Origin: Prevotella nigrescens
Lineage (GTDB): Bacteria; Bacteroidota; Bacteroidia; Bacteroidales; Bacteroidaceae
Assembly: GCF_031191185.1 (NCBI RefSeq)
Contig: NZ_CP133464.1
Span: forward strand, 310,001-374,000
DNA length: 64,000 bases
Direction: 5' to 3'
The position numbers and the translations under genes were made by a program. Below, piece after piece: positions 17,633 to 26,645 of this stretch; position 1 is the stretch's first letter; each line of letters starts with the position of its first letter. The notes under the pieces were generated by a model, which ran no database searches, was not told the origin of the DNA, and saw only the letters and a list, made by a program, of their open reading frames with translations.

Positions 17633-17685
17633 GTGTTGATGGCTAATACTTTAGACAAAACAAAATGTTGCGAAAAACATTTACA
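17593..17685. repeat. Right copy of the 93-bp direct repeat flanking the Abi gene
   Basis: It matches 16232-16324 over 93 bp with five substitutions and begins 28 bp after the Abi stop codon. A short open frame through this copy has a counterpart in the other copy only through the repeat and is not taken as a gene. Confidence 0.93.
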
Positions 17686-17720
17686 ACTTTATAACATGCT
17701 CTTTGTCTGCAATAGGCGGA

Positions 17721-17780
17721 TAAAAAATGCAGTAGAAACAAGGAGAAAGGCATTTATAGCTTTCGTTATCTCTACTGCAT
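17721..17780 (-). terminator. Terminator of the hmu operon
   Basis: On the minus strand ATGCAGTAGA (17771-17780) pairs with TCTACTGCAT (17727-17736). An inner GAAAG/CTTTC stem lies inside, and a run of T residues follows at once (17721-17727). It lies about 100 bp past the hmuV stop codon. Confidence 0.8.
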
Positions 17781-17886
17781 AGTAAGATGTTAACAAGGTT
17801 TTGCAGAGAGTATAAGGCTTCGGGCAGACCAACATTGTGGCTGTTTGCCATACGTGTTGCCCTATTACCCTATTCCAATTGCACGG

Positions 17887-18222
17887 CTATTCGTCCGGGA
17901 TATAAATAATTTCGCCATTCTCAAGCTGGTAGGCTGTGCCCACTCGCTTGCCCTTATTGCTCGATTTGGCGTCCTGATTTTTCGACGGAGTGTAGCGTTC
18001 TATCTGCTTTCCCTTCTTCGAAATAATCTCCATGTTCTGCTTTCCGGGATTCTTTACCACGGTAAAGTCTTCCGTACTGAACATTTCTGTCATCTTATAG
18101 TGGGTAACAAGCGCCACCATAAGTGCCACAGCAAACACCATTGCCGCATCGAAGAGGTTGCTGACAACGCTCATTGGGTCGTCGTCCTCGTCGTGCCCAA
18201 GTCTTATTTGTCGTCTTCTCAT
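17887..18222 (-). CDS. hmuV: HmuV-like DUF2149 membrane protein
   Basis: 111 residues with a basic start (MRRRQIRLGHDEDDDPMSVV), one membrane helix (NLFDAAMVFAVALMVALVTH, about 23-42) and a C-terminal soluble part ending ENGEIIYIPDE. DUF2149 proteins pair with MotA/TolQ/ExbB-type channels next to CobN-like genes; the layout resembles an ExbD/TolR partner. I place the start at 18222 rather than 18294 because ATG(18222-18220) overlaps the hmuU stop as ATGA. It is the last gene of hmuYRSTUV, followed by a terminator at 17721-17780. Confidence 0.85.
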   Translation of the reverse strand: MRRRQIRLGHDEDDDPMSVVSNLFDAAMVFAVALMVALVTHYKMTEMFSTEDFTVVKNPGKQNMEIISKKGKQIERYTPSKNQDAKSSNKGKRVGTAYQLENGEIIYIPDE

Positions 18223-18821
18223 AATTGTTTGTCGCGGTTTTCGTCCAACATATCGGCGATATAGTTCAGCATTCCCATGTCTCTGCGATACCAACGCTGC
18301 TTAACCGCCTTCACCACAAAGCCTATTCCACCGGCAAACAAGCCGATTACGGTGGTGGCAAACGCCACTTGCATGTTGTAAGCCATAGAAGCAATGTCGC
18401 CCGAAGACAAGCCAACGAGTGCCGGACCCATAGGAATGAGCGTGCCCATAAGCCCCAACATTGGTCCCATTTTGGTAAACATCTTCGGTGTTTCAAGCTC
18501 GCGTTCCACCAAACATTCGTATTCGTCGAGCAAGAAGGTAACTTTTGCAGGACTGTTACGGTTTTCCAACATCTTGGAAATGCAGGTTACAACGGGCAAT
18601 TTGCCTTTTGGCAGGTGGTCGGAAAGTGTATAAAGGTTGTCGGCAGTGAGCTGTTTCACCTCTTTTTGCAGCAATATTCCACTCTTGCGCATGGTGAGAT
18701 ACTGGCTGAAGAAGCCGCCCAAGAGCAGCAACGAACGTAAAAAGAAGAAGATAAGAATAAGGATTACGGGGACAAGAAGACCTGACGAAATCCAGTAAAG
18801 AATGTCTGTTATGTAATTCAT
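18219..18821 (-). CDS. hmuU: HmuU-like MotA/TolQ/ExbB proton channel family protein
   Basis: 200 residues with three membrane helices: one near the N-terminus (ILYWISSGLLVPVILILIFFFLRS) and two around 120-180 (MGPMLGLMGTLIPMGPALVG and VAFATTVIGLFAGGIGFVVK). The GLMGTLIPMG and TTVIGL segments are the conserved channel-lining part of ExbB/TolQ/MotA proteins. With HmuV it would form a proton-driven energiser, presumably working on HmuS or on transport across the envelope; that coupling is inferred from operon conservation. It overlaps hmuV by 4 bp. Confidence 0.87.
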   Translation of the reverse strand: MNYITDILYWISSGLLVPVILILIFFFLRSLLLLGGFFSQYLTMRKSGILLQKEVKQLTADNLYTLSDHLPKGKLPVVTCISKMLENRNSPAKVTFLLDEYECLVERELETPKMFTKMGPMLGLMGTLIPMGPALVGLSSGDIASMAYNMQVAFATTVIGLFAGGIGFVVKAVKQRWYRRDMGMLNYIADMLDENRDKQL

Positions 18822-18892
18822 AAGTTGTTATTGGTTTATATCTACGTTTATTTTAATTCATGCGGAAGTAGTTTTCGTACAGCAGGGGTACG

Positions 18893-19591
18893 TCATTCCA
18901 ATTGCTTCATCTGCCGTTTGGTGTGCCAACGTTGCCACAACATGCCCACGGCACCGAACACAACAACCAGCAGCAACGTACCTGCGAGTGCGCCAACATT
19001 GGTGCTGTCGGTTCCCACTACGGCTGTTTTGCCGTTCACTGTAGCCACAATGCCCAACAAGGCAATGAGCAAATTGCAGAGAAAAAGCAGCTCCAAGCGT
19101 AGGAAAGTCTCGGGAAGCAGACGTTTTATGGCGTATGTGAGCAGCAGGATAGCCACACAGAACACACCTCCAAGCGTCCAGGCGATGAGCGAAAAGTCTT
19201 CGCCGGGAAACACAAAGATGGTTTCCACGAGCAGTGCAAACAGTGTCGGCACTATCATGATGCCGGGAAAGAAACGCAAGAAAGCATACAGCCAGCGACT
19301 TTTACGTCCTACGTGTTCGCCCATCTCGGTGTTGGCAGCCAGCAAGCAGAACGCCATCGACAGCAGAACGTCTATGTTCAGCACCACGGAAATGTCGCGG
19401 ACCAAGTCGGTATTAGCCAGCCATGCAGCTATTTCTGTGGACGATTGCAAGATGGCAACGTGCCAGGCGAAACCCGTAAAAACCATTGCAGCCACCGCAG
19501 TAATACTAAGTTGCAAAGTATTTACGAAAGTCTGTTTCAGCAAAAAGCTGAAACAGACAAGCATAAATAGTATGTATACTATGGTTTCCAT
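18893..19591 (-). CDS. hmuT: HmuT-like integral membrane protein of the haem operon
   Basis: 232 residues, almost all hydrophobic, with about six membrane helices (for example YILFMLVCFSFLLK at 6-19 and VGALAGTLLLVVVFGAVGML near 202-221) and a basic C-terminal tail (WQRWHTKRQMKQLE). I recognise it from its position between the CobN-like gene and the ExbB-like gene rather than from a catalytic motif. It starts 7 bp after the hmuS stop. Its role in haem handling is unknown; a membrane partner of HmuS is the natural guess. Confidence 0.7.
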   Translation of the reverse strand: METIVYILFMLVCFSFLLKQTFVNTLQLSITAVAAMVFTGFAWHVAILQSSTEIAAWLANTDLVRDISVVLNIDVLLSMAFCLLAANTEMGEHVGRKSRWLYAFLRFFPGIMIVPTLFALLVETIFVFPGEDFSLIAWTLGGVFCVAILLLTYAIKRLLPETFLRLELLFLCNLLIALLGIVATVNGKTAVVGTDSTNVGALAGTLLLVVVFGAVGMLWQRWHTKRQMKQLE

Positions 19592-19598
19592 TATTCAT

Positions 19599-22500
19599 TT
19601 ATTCTGCATTCGTATTACGACGGCGGCGCACAATGAATACTACTAAAGCTACAAAGAGCAACACTGCACCACCAATAACGATGCTCCTGCTGAGCAGCGG
19701 TGAATGTTTTTCTACCTTTTGCGACATGTCTTCGCGTTTCATGACTGTACCCTTGTCGGCATTGGCAGCCGAATTGCGTACCTGTTCTATCTGTTGCTGA
19801 TAGACTTTGCCCTCGTTTGGTGTAACCTTAGAGGCTATGAACTTGCGCAATTTGGCATTGTCGGTAACGAAGGCAGAGCCTGACGGCTTGTATTTCTTAA
19901 CCAACTCTACATGCAACTTGGCAATGTCGGCAACCTGTTGAGGCGTTGCTTTCCACATTCCCTTGCGCACTGTTTCGAGCATAACGGCAGTAATCTGTTG
20001 CAAGGCAGCCGGATTTTTCTGTTCAAAGAATGTTTTTGTGCCCAGTTTGTACTTGTCTTGCACGTACACACGGTATATATCGTCCCACAATTCCTTGTCT
20101 ATCGCCTTCGGTTTCATGACGTTCCAGCCGTAAGTATTCTCTACAATCTCTGCAAAACCGCCTGCTGCGCTTGCTCCACCTTTCATTTTCTCCTTTATAT
20201 ATACTGGGTTCAGAATGGTGGTACGGCTCTCTACGCCTATGGCTTCCTTCACTTCTTGCATGCGAACGTTGTGCCTATTGCGATAATCGCTGAGGTAAGC
20301 ATCAGGGTCTTTGCCCGTTACCTGACGCACAGCGAGGTTCAATCCGCCCATAAACTCGTAGACATGGTCTAAGCTCAAAGCCCCCCACGTGTTGCTCTGG
20401 CGGGGTTGCACCACGACATCGGTGCGGGTCAGAGCCGCCTCGAAGGCATATTTGTTGTACTGTTCCCAGTCTTTCTCGCTGCCATAGAAGGTTCCCATGT
20501 TGTTAATATAGGTGTTTGCGATGTCCTCTCGCTTCTCCCAGCGGTCGCCACTCATAACCATTGCCTGTATGCCGGTGCCATAATTGCCGTTCATACCGCC
20601 GAAGATGCGTTGCGAAGCCATCTTGCGTGCCTCCTTGGGCGATACTCCTTTCTCGGTGAGATGGCGTTCTGCGGTCTTCACACCAATGGAAACTTCGTTC
20701 TCAAAAACGTCGTCTTTGGCGTTGGCAGCCATCTCCACAGCCTTGTTTATGAGGAAAAGGCGCGATGCAGCAAGGTCTCTGAGCTGTCCGGAGGTCTGTA
20801 CTACAACGTCGATACGCTTCCGTCCCAACTCCTTAGAGGGGATTAGGCGCAGGTCGCTGACCCTTCCGAACGAGTCGCGTATGGGTTCTACACCCAGCAT
20901 GTATAGCACTTGGGCGATGGTAGCACCCTCGGTTTCTATAAATTCGCCACTCCACAGCGTGTAACTTACCTTGTGTGGCAGTGCCCCATTGTGGCGTTGC
21001 TTGTACAAATCGATGGTGTTCTGTGCCAACTGCTTGCCCTTTTCCCATGCAGCTTCGCTTGGTGTAGACTCTGCATTTATGCCAAACAGGTTGCGTCCGG
21101 TAGGCAATGTGTTCGGATTAACTATAGGGTCGCCGCCGGGAGAGGGGGCTGTGTAGCCTCCATTCATGGCGTTGATAATGCTTTCGAGCTCGTTTTGCGG
21201 ACTAATAAGAAGGTATTGCTTGTACTTTGCAATGTTTTTGAGGGTTCGTTCAAGCTCTCTTACAGCAAAAGCAAAGTCTTTTTCTTCTTTAGAATACGAC
21301 TTCTTCTTGTCTTTCATCATGGCTGCCATGCCTGCCATTCCCTTCTTAGGCATTCCTTGCATAGCCTTTCCGCCCATTGTTTTGCCCATCTGTGGCATTG
21401 GTTTGCCCTTTGTTGTGGGGTGTCCGCCCATGTTTTCAGGTTTCTTTCCCATACCTGTTGGCATCTTTCCAGGGTGTCCCATTGGTGGCATACCCCCTTG
21501 TTTGGCGTGCATTGGCTTGCCTTTCGGCATTCCTTTGCCCATTCCTGGAGGCATCTTGCCCATACCTTTTGGCATTCCCATGCCCATTGGCATACCTTTG
21601 CCGCCCTTGCCTTTCTTGCCCATAGAGCCCATTCCCATCATCATTTTCATCATGTCCGATGGGGCAGTAAGGTCTTCGTATATCTTGTGGGCACGCTGAA
21701 GGTCAGCTGGAGACAGGTGTCCTACCTTGCAGACAAAGGCGTCTGACACTTCTGCCGAACTGTTTATGAGCGACTGAACCAATGCTTTGGCAGGGTAAAG
21801 GTAGCGGCTGTTGAACTCTGAACGGTGTTTCAGTAAGGCTTCGGTGGCTTTCTTGCGTACCTTGTCGAGCGTAAACAGCGAGTAAGCCACAGGGTCTGTG
21901 CACATTTCAAGTACGCTACTGTTGATGCGTGCAGGCTCGTAAGGCACGCCTAAAGTATAAAGCTGTCCCGTAATCTTCTCGTTTGAGAGTTCCTCGGCAA
22001 AGTTATCGATGCGCGTTATCTCCTCTTCCGTGTACGGACGGGTAAGTATGCTGTCCAAACCAAGGTCGCGATGGAAGCCCAAACGCACCACCATGGCTTT
22101 TATGGCAAGCGATGTTTGCTGCAGCAAGGCCTTGTTTTTGCCAATGTTCTGGTTGTAAAGTTTCAGTTTAGAGGTCAGTTCGGCGTAAGCTCCACGCATT
22201 CCGCTCTCCATGAAAGGTGGTGTAAGATACGACTGTAGTCCGGCATACGAACGGCGTTTGGCTATCAGGCCTTCGCCAACATTGCCGATAGTGTAAAGAT
22301 AGAAGTGCGGTAATGCACCCACCAAGCGGTCGGGCCAGTCGAGATTACTTAGGGCAGACTGTTTCTTTGGGGTAAATTCGAGGCTGCCGTGTGTGCCAAA
22401 ATGTATCAGCACATCGGCTTTGAAACCATACTGTGTCCATAAATACGAGGCAATATATGTATGCGGTGGTGCTGCATTCGTGCCGTGAACGATTTGGAAA

Positions 22501-24008
22501 GCGTTGGTTCCTGCACCTGCAGCGTTCTGTGGAAGCAACACAATATTGCCGAACTGAACACGTGCAACAGCCAGTTTTCCGTCGGGAGTAGACATATATT
22601 CGCCTGGGAACTCGCCGTTTGCCTTCACCACTTCCTGATATTTCTCTGGTCGAAGCGTCTTTTTCACCCAACTTTCGTACTCGTTTTTGGTTACAAGAGC
22701 AGGCTTTCCGTTCTTCATAAAGTCGTCGAACGCACCCTTGGCATATAGGTTGAACACTGCACCTTGCCTTTGTATGGCTTGCATTAAACCCTCCGGCGAA
22801 TCCGGCAAGCCCGCTACGTTGTAGCCTTCGTGCTTTAAACGCACCAGCAAATTGTAGAGCGAAGGCCCCACTTCCATACCTCCTGCGGTTAAAGCGTTCT
22901 GTCCCGGTCCTTTATAATAGTAGATAGCAACTCGCTTCTGGCTATTTGGCTTGTGCTTTAAGGCTATGTAGTTGTTTACAGTTTGCACGAAAGTGCCGAG
23001 CCGTTCGGGCATTGCAGCAACATATTCAAGGTCGTCTTTGCCTACATAATGGGCGAAAAGGGCATACGGACGTATGGCTCCGTCAATCTCAGGGGTAACT
23101 ACGCTCTGTGAAAGGAAGCCTCCGCTCATGCCCATCTTGTCGTTTTCCCACTTCTTTTCCAGCTGATTGACATTCAGCGGAGCGAATAATGGAACATCAA
23201 CACGCTTCAAATAGTCTACGAAAGCATCGCCTAAGCGTCCGTGAGCCATGTTAATGATAGCCGAAACCTTAATGCTGTCGGCGTGATTTTCCTCTACAAA
23301 CTTCTGAATAGAGTTTACCGGATACACCATATTGCCAGTTTTCTCCAACTCGGCAATCAGTTCTTTGGGCTCGCCCATACTCCCTGTGATGACGATGGCG
23401 GGGGCATTGGGTTTCCAAAGTCCTTTTTCTTTAAGGAATTTATTGTACTCCGACAGCGAATTAAACTGCTTGTTCTCGTCGTCGGGGCGGTTTGGGTCAG
23501 CGTGATAGAGCAGTCCGTAAACACGTTCCACTACCTTTTCAGGTTCAGAAGCATAGATAATCTTCTTGTCTATATACTTTCTTACGTAGCTTAGCAGGTT
23601 ATGATAGTTCTTGCGACCGCCGTTGTCGATATACGCTTTCATGCGGTTGGCTTTGGCAGTGTCTACCGAACAGAAGTCGTTATCGGGGTTTGTAATCATC
23701 GTACTCACCACCGGTGTTCCGTCTTTCATGGCCTTTTCCAGTTCAGCACGCTGGTCTTCGGTGAGCCTTAAGCCCATAGCCTGCACGAAAACCATATCGT
23801 AGTCCTTGGCTTTCGCCATGTCTTCGGCATCAAGACTCTCTATTTTGACGAGCGGATTGTCGTTGGCACGACCTATTTCGCCCAGTGTGATGGTCTGATA
23901 GTTTATGAATGCTATCCGAGTAGTGGACATCCACTTGCTCCAAACGCCGAAACCTATGAGCAACAGTAGTGCTATGACGGCGCAGATTATTATTTTTCGT
24001 TTTTTCAT
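19599..24008 (-). CDS. hmuS: HmuS, CobN-like chelatase-family protein of the haem operon, with Met-rich insertion
   Basis: The 1469-residue protein is anchored at both ends: an N-terminal helix (KIIICAVIALLLLIGFGVW, about 4-22) and a C-terminal helix (SIVIGGAVLLFVALVVFIVR) before RRRRNTNAE. The large middle part carries the CobN/BchH motif HFGTHGSLEFTPKKQ. Work on Bacteroidota HmuS homologues supports removal of iron from haem rather than metal insertion, consistent with no other cobalamin genes here. A low-complexity segment (about 118 residues encoded near 21310-21655) has about 30 Met plus many Gly, Lys and Pro. The start at 24008 is chosen because MKKRK leads straight into the helix; an upstream in-frame ATG at 24110 would read through an inverted repeat. 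Confidence 0.9.
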   Translation of the reverse strand: MKKRKIIICAVIALLLLIGFGVWSKWMSTTRIAFINYQTITLGEIGRANDNPLVKIESLDAEDMAKAKDYDMVFVQAMGLRLTEDQRAELEKAMKDGTPVVSTMITNPDNDFCSVDTAKANRMKAYIDNGGRKNYHNLLSYVRKYIDKKIIYASEPEKVVERVYGLLYHADPNRPDDENKQFNSLSEYNKFLKEKGLWKPNAPAIVITGSMGEPKELIAELEKTGNMVYPVNSIQKFVEENHADSIKVSAIINMAHGRLGDAFVDYLKRVDVPLFAPLNVNQLEKKWENDKMGMSGGFLSQSVVTPEIDGAIRPYALFAHYVGKDDLEYVAAMPERLGTFVQTVNNYIALKHKPNSQKRVAIYYYKGPGQNALTAGGMEVGPSLYNLLVRLKHEGYNVAGLPDSPEGLMQAIQRQGAVFNLYAKGAFDDFMKNGKPALVTKNEYESWVKKTLRPEKYQEVVKANGEFPGEYMSTPDGKLAVARVQFGNIVLLPQNAAGAGTNAFQIVHGTNAAPPHTYIASYLWTQYGFKADVLIHFGTHGSLEFTPKKQSALSNLDWPDRLVGALPHFYLYTIGNVGEGLIAKRRSYAGLQSYLTPPFMESGMRGAYAELTSKLKLYNQNIGKNKALLQQTSLAIKAMVVRLGFHRDLGLDSILTRPYTEEEITRIDNFAEELSNEKITGQLYTLGVPYEPARINSSVLEMCTDPVAYSLFTLDKVRKKATEALLKHRSEFNSRYLYPAKALVQSLINSSAEVSDAFVCKVGHLSPADLQRAHKIYEDLTAPSDMMKMMMGMGSMGKKGKGGKGMPMGMGMPKGMGKMPPGMGKGMPKGKPMHAKQGGMPPMGHPGKMPTGMGKKPENMGGHPTTKGKPMPQMGKTMGGKAMQGMPKKGMAGMAAMMKDKKKSYSKEEKDFAFAVRELERTLKNIAKYKQYLLISPQNELESIINAMNGGYTAPSPGGDPIVNPNTLPTGRNLFGINAESTPSEAAWEKGKQLAQNTIDLYKQRHNGALPHKVSYTLWSGEFIETEGATIAQVLYMLGVEPIRDSFGRVSDLRLIPSKELGRKRIDVVVQTSGQLRDLAASRLFLINKAVEMAANAKDDVFENEVSIGVKTAERHLTEKGVSPKEARKMASQRIFGGMNGNYGTGIQAMVMSGDRWEKREDIANTYINNMGTFYGSEKDWEQYNKYAFEAALTRTDVVVQPRQSNTWGALSLDHVYEFMGGLNLAVRQVTGKDPDAYLSDYRNRHNVRMQEVKEAIGVESRTTILNPVYIKEKMKGGASAAGGFAEIVENTYGWNVMKPKAIDKELWDDIYRVYVQDKYKLGTKTFFEQKNPAALQQITAVMLETVRKGMWKATPQQVADIAKLHVELVKKYKPSGSAFVTDNAKLRKFIASKVTPNEGKVYQQQIEQVRNSAANADKGTVMKREDMSQKVEKHSPLLSRSIVIGGAVLLFVALVVFIVRRRRNTNAE

Positions 24009-24075
24009 TCTGTTCGTATTTTTGTTCTTAATGAATGGTTGGGCAGGATAATATTGTTTATTTGCCAAGTGCAAA

Positions 24076-24149
24076 AAGACTCTGACACTATGGGGTAAAA
24101 ACATTATCACTATGGTGATAAAAGGTTATCACCATAGTGTCAAAGTCTT
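24076..24149. repeat. Inverted repeat between hmuR and hmuS
   Basis: A left arm starting AAGACTCTGACACTATGG (24076) pairs with a right arm ending CCATAGTGTCAAAGTCTT (24149), with about three mismatches. The loop holds a further near-palindrome TTATCACTATGGTGATAA. It could be an mRNA-stabilising or attenuating hairpin, or an operator; sequence alone does not decide. Confidence 0.8.
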
Positions 24150-24211
24150 GTTGCCATATAATTGATACATTATAGTTGGGTTGCACAGTTTCTGCAATGA
24201 TGCAAAGGAGA

Positions 24212-26434
24212 TTATTTGCCGAACAAGTCGGACAAGTTTATGCCAACCGTAAGTACGTAGCTGATACCATTGAGTGGTAGCTGCACGTCGGAATCGGAAG
24301 CTTTATCATGATGATTGAACAGGTTGTCTATCATAAAACCGAGGTTTATGCCATGTGGAAGTTCCGAACGCAGGTTGAGAGAACATATTGTGCGCGGGTC
24401 GTAAACGTAGCGAACGTATGCCTTTTCGGTTGAATCGTAAGAGTAACGCGTTATTCGCGACATCCACTGACTGTTGAATGCGATGGATTCGGTGGTCTTT
24501 CCGAACTTCCGTTTATACGTTACGTTGAACTTTGCAGAGTGCGGACGTATCCACGAACGGTTGTATCCGTTGTGCACATTATAGTCGTTTATGTATGTGT
24601 AAGCCCCCATGAAGCGCAATCCGCACTGCATTCTGTAATTGACAGTGGCTTCGATGCCCGTTGTCTTGACGTTTTCCGAATTGACATAGCGCATGTTGTA
24701 GTTTACGCCGGGATCTATGTATTCGTATGTTATCTTGTTTCTGAAACGGTTGTGGTATGCCGACAGTGAAAGGTTAAGACCATTCCGGTCGTATTCAACC
24801 GATGCCGAGAGCTGGCTTCCGTACTCGGGTTTCAGGTCTTTGTTGCCATATATCATAATCATGCCAGCCATATTGAACTCCTGATAAAGCTCTTTGAGTG
24901 TGGGCATGCGGTATCCCTGCGAATAGCCGGCACGGAATGTAAGGTAAGAAAGAGGTCTGTAGAGTGCCGAAACCTTTGGTGTGAGGTGGAAAGCATAGTG
25001 ATTGCCCTTGTCGCCACGCAGTCCTAACACCACGTTGAGGCTGTTGCTGATTTTCCAATCCTCCTGAACGCAGAGCGAGAACTGCGATCTGCTCACCATA
25101 CTTGTATCTTTCATCATGTAATGGCGCAGACTTTCGTGCACGCCTTCTATGCCGGCGTTGAACGTATGGCGTCCGAACGTACCTGTATAGTACAGGCGTG
25201 CGCTGTGGTTAATGTTGTTGTACACTTTCTCTACAAGCTTGACAAGGTTGTAATCGTCCTTTTTGGCATAGTTGTCGAAGGTGTACGAGAAGGCTATACC
25301 GTTGTTCTCGTTCATCTGCCAGTTGCCTTTTGCACCTAAAACAAGATCTTCGTAGCGTTGATGGTAGCGGCGTCCTTGGTAGGTTGGACGTATGTTTGCA
25401 TAGAAAGAGCCGAAGACTTCGCCCGTGAACTGGTCGGTGAAACGATAGCGGAAATGCTGTCCCAAATCCCAAATCTTATATCCGTACACGGGCAAATCGC
25501 GTGGTTCGCTTCTCTCTTCAATCGCTTTTCCGTCCGGGGCAATGCGTTCTACGGTCTTTCCTTCCTTGTCTTTCACCCAATAAGTGCTGCGATGGCGATA
25601 CCCGAACGACGTCTGCGAACTCAGGCGGCTATGGTTTACGCCCACTTGCACGCCATAACTCTGTCCGTTCACGCCTGCATAGCGTGAGTTTAGCTGCACA
25701 TTGAGGGGGCGAGAGTTCTTTTTTGTGATGATATTGATGACTCCGCCGATGGCACGACTGTCGTAAAGGGTAGACGCTGCGCCCCTTACCACCTCTATTC
25801 GTTCGATGTTATCGACGTTGATTCGGCTGAAATCGATGTTGTGGTCGGAGCCTTCACCACTTATCCGTTCGCCATCGAGCAGGAAAAGAACCGACTTGCT
25901 GTCCATGCCCTGGTAGTTAATGCTGGTGGTCTGGCTCATGCTGTTGTAGTAAAACTGTATGCCCGGGAGCGTATATTCAAGGAGCGTGTTCAGGTCTACG
26001 GGGTTTACGGTCTTTATTTCTTCCTGCGAAATGACACGCGTAATCACGGGAACGTCTTTCAAAGGTTTCTCGCTTCGCGATCCGGTTACCACAACTTCCT
26101 CCAATTTGGAGTTGGTTGGAATCATCTTTATCTTGAGTGCAGGGTGCCCTACAGCCGGTATTTGCAGTGTACGGGGTGCGTACCCCATGCACATAACGCG
26201 GACTGTATAGAGCTTGTCGGCACCGAAGACAATCGTAAATTCGCCTTTACTGTTTGTGCCCACCACTATGTTTGTGCCTTCAACCTTTAGTACTGCGCCT
26301 GCCAAAGGCTCGTCGGTATCAACATCTACCACCGTTCCCGATATTGGATAACCTTTTTCGGATATTACGTTATCGGCATGAATGATGGCAAAGGTTGCTG
26401 TTAGGAGTATGAGAATAAGGAATAGTTTCTTCAT
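24212..26434 (-). CDS. hmuR: HmuR-like TonB-dependent haem receptor
   Basis: 740 residues. A signal peptide (LFLILILLTATFAIIHA) is followed by a carboxypeptidase-D-like domain (GTVVDVDTDEPLAGAVLKVE, about 33-105), a TonB plug (LKDVPVITRVISQEEI, about 124-139, with VEVVRGAASTLYDSRAIGGV) and a 22-strand barrel. The haem-receptor signature is present in modified form: YRMPTLKELY where many members have F/YRAP, and GNKDLKPE in place of the NPNL box. It moves haem, probably handed over by HmuY, across the outer membrane using TonB energy. It lies between hmuY and hmuS in one operon. Confidence 0.92.
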   Translation of the reverse strand: MKKLFLILILLTATFAIIHADNVISEKGYPISGTVVDVDTDEPLAGAVLKVEGTNIVVGTNSKGEFTIVFGADKLYTVRVMCMGYAPRTLQIPAVGHPALKIKMIPTNSKLEEVVVTGSRSEKPLKDVPVITRVISQEEIKTVNPVDLNTLLEYTLPGIQFYYNSMSQTTSINYQGMDSKSVLFLLDGERISGEGSDHNIDFSRINVDNIERIEVVRGAASTLYDSRAIGGVINIITKKNSRPLNVQLNSRYAGVNGQSYGVQVGVNHSRLSSQTSFGYRHRSTYWVKDKEGKTVERIAPDGKAIEERSEPRDLPVYGYKIWDLGQHFRYRFTDQFTGEVFGSFYANIRPTYQGRRYHQRYEDLVLGAKGNWQMNENNGIAFSYTFDNYAKKDDYNLVKLVEKVYNNINHSARLYYTGTFGRHTFNAGIEGVHESLRHYMMKDTSMVSRSQFSLCVQEDWKISNSLNVVLGLRGDKGNHYAFHLTPKVSALYRPLSYLTFRAGYSQGYRMPTLKELYQEFNMAGMIMIYGNKDLKPEYGSQLSASVEYDRNGLNLSLSAYHNRFRNKITYEYIDPGVNYNMRYVNSENVKTTGIEATVNYRMQCGLRFMGAYTYINDYNVHNGYNRSWIRPHSAKFNVTYKRKFGKTTESIAFNSQWMSRITRYSYDSTEKAYVRYVYDPRTICSLNLRSELPHGINLGFMIDNLFNHHDKASDSDVQLPLNGISYVLTVGINLSDLFGK

Positions 26435-26514
26435 TTCAATGAAGCTTTGATAAATTTGTATCTATGTTGTTTTAGAGTAAAGCGAGTCTTATCGCCTCCT
26501 TAAGGAAAACGACA

Positions 26515-26619
26515 AATGCTACAAGCCCATATATGATAATGTGTATTTTACACTAAGCCACATTGTAAGCGATAAACATCAGCGAGGTGTTGCCCACTAT
26601 GTTTATCGCTTGTAGCATT
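26515..26619. promoter_or_regulatory. Competing hairpins between hmuY and hmuR
   Basis: AATGCTACAAGC (26515-26526) can pair with GCTTGTAGCATT (26608-26619). AAGCGATAAACAT (26567-26579) can pair perfectly with ATGTTTATCGCTT (26599-26611). The two stems share bases 26608-26611, so they compete or branch. Placed after hmuY, this could reduce read-through and give more HmuY than receptor. Confidence 0.75.
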
Positions 26620-26645
26620 GTTTTGTGCAGACAGGGTTGGCTGTG

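Noticed and set aside
17555-17782. 75-codon frame overlapping the right 93-bp repeat
   Set aside because: It is formed by repeat sequence and extends into the hmu terminator; no ribosome-binding site.
19599-24008. Cobaltochelatase for cobalamin synthesis
   Set aside because: The gene is in hmuYRSTUV order with a haem receptor and haemophore, and no other cobalamin synthesis genes are present, so a haem role is favoured.
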